NCBI GenBank assembly: GCA_938030645.1
Contig: CALHHQ010000168.1
Coordinates: forward strand, 1 to 8,896
Direction of reading: 5' to 3'
DNA: 8,896 nucleotides
Origin: an uncultured Rhizobiaceae group bacterium
Lineage (GTDB): Bacteria; Pseudomonadota; Alphaproteobacteria; Rhizobiales; Rhizobiaceae
Part shown: piece by piece, positions 6,999 to 8,896 of the stretch
How positions within the stretch are numbered: position 1 is the first letter of the stretch
Layout: each line of letters opens with the position of its first letter
Position numbers and translations under genes: made by a program
The notes under the pieces: model-generated
What the model saw: only the letters and a program-made list of their open reading frames with translations
What the model was told of the DNA's origin: nothing
Database searches by the model: none

Positions 6999-7874
6999 AT
7001 GACATCTATACCGGCAAGGGTTGCAGAATATAGCAGTGGTGAGGAAGTTCGTTTCGGGGTCGTTACAGATAATGGTATTGTTGATTTGTATGATCAGTTC
7101 AAAGATCGGTTCGCAAACTTGCAAGCGGTTGTTGTCGCGAACGCGCTGGAAGAAGTCATCGCAGCGGGAGAAGGGAAGCCCGTTACCCATCAAGAAGCGG
7201 ATGTGGAGTTTCTCATTCCTGTTGCGCGACCGGAAAAGATCATCTGCATTGGCGTGAATTTCCCCGACCGAAATGCAGAATACAAAGACGGACAGGCTGC
7301 GCCATCAAAGCCTTCCATGTTTATTCGCTTTCCACGCAGTTTCACAGGTCATAATCAGAACATTGTCCGCCCACCTGAAAGCGAACAACTAGATTATGAA
7401 GGCGAGATTGTCATCGTAATTGGTAAAGGCGGTCGGCGAATTGCCCGCGAAGATGCATACGATCACATTGCGGCATTGAGCCTGTGTAATGAAGGCACAA
7501 TTCGTGACTGGGTGCGTCATGCTAAGTTCAATGTGACACAGGGTAAGAATTGGGATAAGACGGGCGCGATTGGCCCATGGTTGGTCCCGTTCCGCAGTGC
7601 TGAACAATTGGATGATGTTCGTCTGGAAACACGGGTCAACGGTGAAGTGCGTCAAGAAGATCGCACAGGCCGAATGATGTACGATTTCCGCTATATCGTG
7701 AATTACATTTCGACATTTACAACGCTCGTCCCCGGTGACGTGATTGTGTGCGGCACACCTACGGGCGCTGGAGCACGGTTTGATCCACCCATCTGGTTGA
7801 AGCCAGGTGATGTGATTGAAGTGGAAGCTGAAGGCATCGGCGTGTTGCGCAACGGTGTGGAGGATGAGGCGTGA
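6999..7874 (+). CDS. hpaG: FAH-family isomerase/decarboxylase of the homoprotocatechuate pathway (HpaG-like, single domain)
   Basis: This 291-aa protein belongs to the fumarylacetoacetate hydrolase fold. Its likely role is decarboxylation of 5-oxopent-3-ene-1,2,5-tricarboxylate to the substrate of HpaH, possibly with isomerisation. Family signs are CIGVNFPDRNAE (83-94), the metal pair E134 and E136 in LDYEGE, the NEGTIRDW element (164-171), QGKNWDKTGAIGPWLV, and the C-terminal VCGTPTGAGA. Two usual key positions are changed: the lid D-H is D-R here, and the third metal-binding Asp of the N-D element is Glu (E165). These changes may mark a subfamily. E. coli HpaG is about 429 aa with two fused FAH domains, whereas this protein has one, so a second enzyme may do half the chemistry. 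It starts 13 nt after hpaD and overlaps hpaH by 4 nt. The family assignment is firm; the exact reaction is less so. Confidence 0.82.
   Translation: MTSIPARVAEYSSGEEVRFGVVTDNGIVDLYDQFKDRFANLQAVVVANALEEVIAAGEGKPVTHQEADVEFLIPVARPEKIICIGVNFPDRNAEYKDGQAAPSKPSMFIRFPRSFTGHNQNIVRPPESEQLDYEGEIVIVIGKGGRRIAREDAYDHIAALSLCNEGTIRDWVRHAKFNVTQGKNWDKTGAIGPWLVPFRSAEQLDDVRLETRVNGEVRQEDRTGRMMYDFRYIVNYISTFTTLVPGDVIVCGTPTGAGARFDPPIWLKPGDVIEVEAEGIGVLRNGVEDEA
7859..7864 (+). promoter_or_regulatory. Ribosome binding site supporting the GTG start of hpaH
   Basis: GGAGGA, inside the end of the hpaG-like gene, is 6 nt upstream of GTG 7871. It is a near-perfect Shine-Dalgarno sequence and supports the non-ATG start, with GTGA overlapping start and stop. 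Confidence 0.7.
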
Positions 7875-8674
7875 GCCTAACTCAAGATCAAATCGACAAG
7901 GCAGCAGCAGCGCTTTTACATGCAGAAGAAACTCGCACGCAGATTGGCCTCATAAGCAAAGCCCATCCCAACATGGGTTTGGACGATGCTTACGCCATCC
8001 AGAAAGCGCAGATAAAGCAGAAGTTGAGGCAAGGCCGAGAGATTGTCGGTTGGAAAATTGGTCTGACTTCAAAAGTGATGCAAGAAGCACTGGGCATTGA
8101 AACGCCCGACAGTGGCGTATTGTATGACGATATGGTTTTTTCATCAGGCGATGTGGTGTCAGAAACGCGTTTCATTGAGCCTCGAGTTGAAGCTGAAATT
8201 GCGTTCGTTCTGAAGGATACAATTTCTGGCAATGCCACCCGCGAAGATGTTTTGAATGCCACTGATTTTGTGACGCCCTCGCTTGAAATTTTGGACACAC
8301 GCATTTTGCGCAAAGACGCTGATACAGGACAATCGCGCATCATCTTTGACACGGTGTCTGACAATGCTGCCAATGCAGGTATTGTGACTGGTGATGCCAA
8401 ACACGACCCTCGTGAGTTTGATTTGCGTTGGACTGGCGCGATCGTCAGCAAGAACAAAGAAGTTGTCAGCACAGGTTTGGGTGCGGCTGTATTAAATGAT
8501 CCAGTGGAATCTGTCGTTTGGTTGGCGCGTCGAATGCATTCTTACGGCCAGCAATTGGAGGCTGGGCAAGTTGTGCTGTCCGGCTCGTTCATTGCACCGA
8601 TGGAGTGTCCATCTGGTACGTTGATTGAAGCGGATTTTGGACCATTTTCCAGCGTTTCCATTTCGTTTGAATGA
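7871..8674 (+). CDS. hpaH: 2-oxo-hept-4-ene-1,7-dioate hydratase
   Basis: This 267-aa enzyme adds water to 2-oxo-hept-4-ene-1,7-dioate, giving the hydroxy-keto acid that the aldolase HpaI would cleave to pyruvate and succinic semialdehyde. Its length equals E. coli HpaH. Shared landmarks are GWKIGLTSKVMQ (60-71), PDSGVLYDDM (79-88), the metal ligands E107 and E109 in PRVEAEIAFVL with E139 in SLEILDTR, the block FDTVSDNAANAG (159-170), DLRWTGA, and LEAGQVVLSGSF near the end. FDT-SDNAANAG separates it from the shorter-substrate hydratases (MhpD/XylJ) and from 4-oxalocrotonate decarboxylase. It starts at GTG, with the start and the upstream stop sharing GTGA, so translation is likely coupled. 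It is the last gene of the + strand run in the window. Confidence 0.94.
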   Translation: MSLTQDQIDKAAAALLHAEETRTQIGLISKAHPNMGLDDAYAIQKAQIKQKLRQGREIVGWKIGLTSKVMQEALGIETPDSGVLYDDMVFSSGDVVSETRFIEPRVEAEIAFVLKDTISGNATREDVLNATDFVTPSLEILDTRILRKDADTGQSRIIFDTVSDNAANAGIVTGDAKHDPREFDLRWTGAIVSKNKEVVSTGLGAAVLNDPVESVVWLARRMHSYGQQLEAGQVVLSGSFIAPMECPSGTLIEADFGPFSSVSISFE

Positions 8675-8691
8675 CGACTATTTTAATCGTC
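8673..8691. terminator. Possible weak bidirectional hairpin between convergent genes
   Basis: GACGA (8673-8677) pairs with TCGTC (8687-8691). After one C/A mismatch, TA pairs with TA around a TTT loop. The structure spans the stop codons of hpaH and the convergent gene. The stem is short and lacks a clear U tract, so termination is only a possibility. Confidence 0.25.
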
Positions 8692-8896
8692 GAAACCTAA
8701 AAACCGTGTTGTGTTTTCTAAGGAGCGACGACGCGACACAACTGAATTTGCCACGAAATCTTCATCAGGCCAGCCAAGTGCCACGCATGTGAGAATGATC
8801 TGATCTTCTGGTATGTTGGCCACTTCGCGCACAACAGGGCTTTGCATAATACCTTGGCCATTGATCACTGCGCCCAGACCTTTGCTCCATGCAGCC
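8683..8896 (-). CDS. Nitroreductase-family flavoprotein, C-terminal fragment
   Basis: The gene reads right to left and its 5' part lies beyond the window. The frame stays open to base 8896 and encodes about 70 C-terminal residues. The segment SKGLGAVINGQG followed by SPVVREVANIPEDQIIL, then ALGWPDEDFVANSVVSRR and a terminal RFLGFDD, is the usual end of FMN-dependent nitroreductases: the conserved GLG helix, the xR-E-x-xxIPED turn, the substrate-side ALG(Y/W)PD strand and the R-x-x-x-E tail. Members reduce nitroaromatics or quinones with NAD(P)H, or act as specific dehydrogenases; the fragment does not say which. It ends 8 nt from hpaH and is transcribed in the opposite direction, so it is not part of the hpa operon. 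A GTG at 8866-8868 is internal and not a start. Confidence 0.82.
   Translation of the reverse strand, partial: AAWSKGLGAVINGQGIMQSPVVREVANIPEDQIILTCVALGWPDEDFVANSVVSRRRSLENTTRFLGFDD

Noticed and set aside
8866..8868. GTG start giving a complete 61-residue protein on the minus strand
   Set aside because: The frame continues to the window edge with nitroreductase-like residues (WSKGLGA), so this codon is internal to a truncated gene.

Overview
The window looks like a bacterial catabolic region with moderate G+C, probably from a proteobacterium. An alphaproteobacterium is my guess from codon use and gene style, but there is no rRNA or other marker to fix it. Seven complete genes run left to right on the + strand, with one truncated gene at each end. 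The only non-coding stretch of note is 170 bases at 4291-4460.

Block 1 (1-4290) is a tightly packed operon. It holds the C-terminal part of a stand-alone class I glutamine amidotransferase (GATase-like), a cytochrome P450, a glutamine synthetase (GS)-like ligase, and a putidaredoxin-reductase-type FAD/NAD(P)H ferredoxin reductase. The genes overlap by 8 nt, abut with 0 nt, and are separated by 21 nt. GS-like ligases paired with GATase-like hydrolases are known from amine catabolism: in the aniline systems (AtdA1/AtdA2, TdnQ/TdnT) the amine is gamma-glutamylated and the conjugate is processed by an oxygenase. Here a P450 sits in the oxygenase position.

Block 2 (4461-8674) is a run of homoprotocatechuate (3,4-dihydroxyphenylacetate) meta-cleavage genes: hpaE (semialdehyde dehydrogenase), hpaD (type I extradiol dioxygenase), a single-domain FAH-family hpaG-like gene, and hpaH (hydratase). 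It has its own AT-rich upstream region with a consensus -35 hexamer and several palindromes that look like regulator sites. A convergent nitroreductase-family gene enters from the right and ends 8 nt beyond hpaH.

Taken together, the working hypothesis is an aromatic-amine pathway. The upstream module would gamma-glutamylate an arylalkylamine or related amine and oxidise it with a P450. The released aromatic acid or catechol would then go through ring cleavage by HpaDEGH toward central metabolites. The substrate, the order of steps and any functional link between the blocks are inferred from adjacency and family identity. Missing from the window are the P450's ferredoxin, the CHM isomerase (HpaF), the aldolase (HpaI), a dedicated aromatic hydroxylase such as HpaBC, a transporter and a regulator gene.
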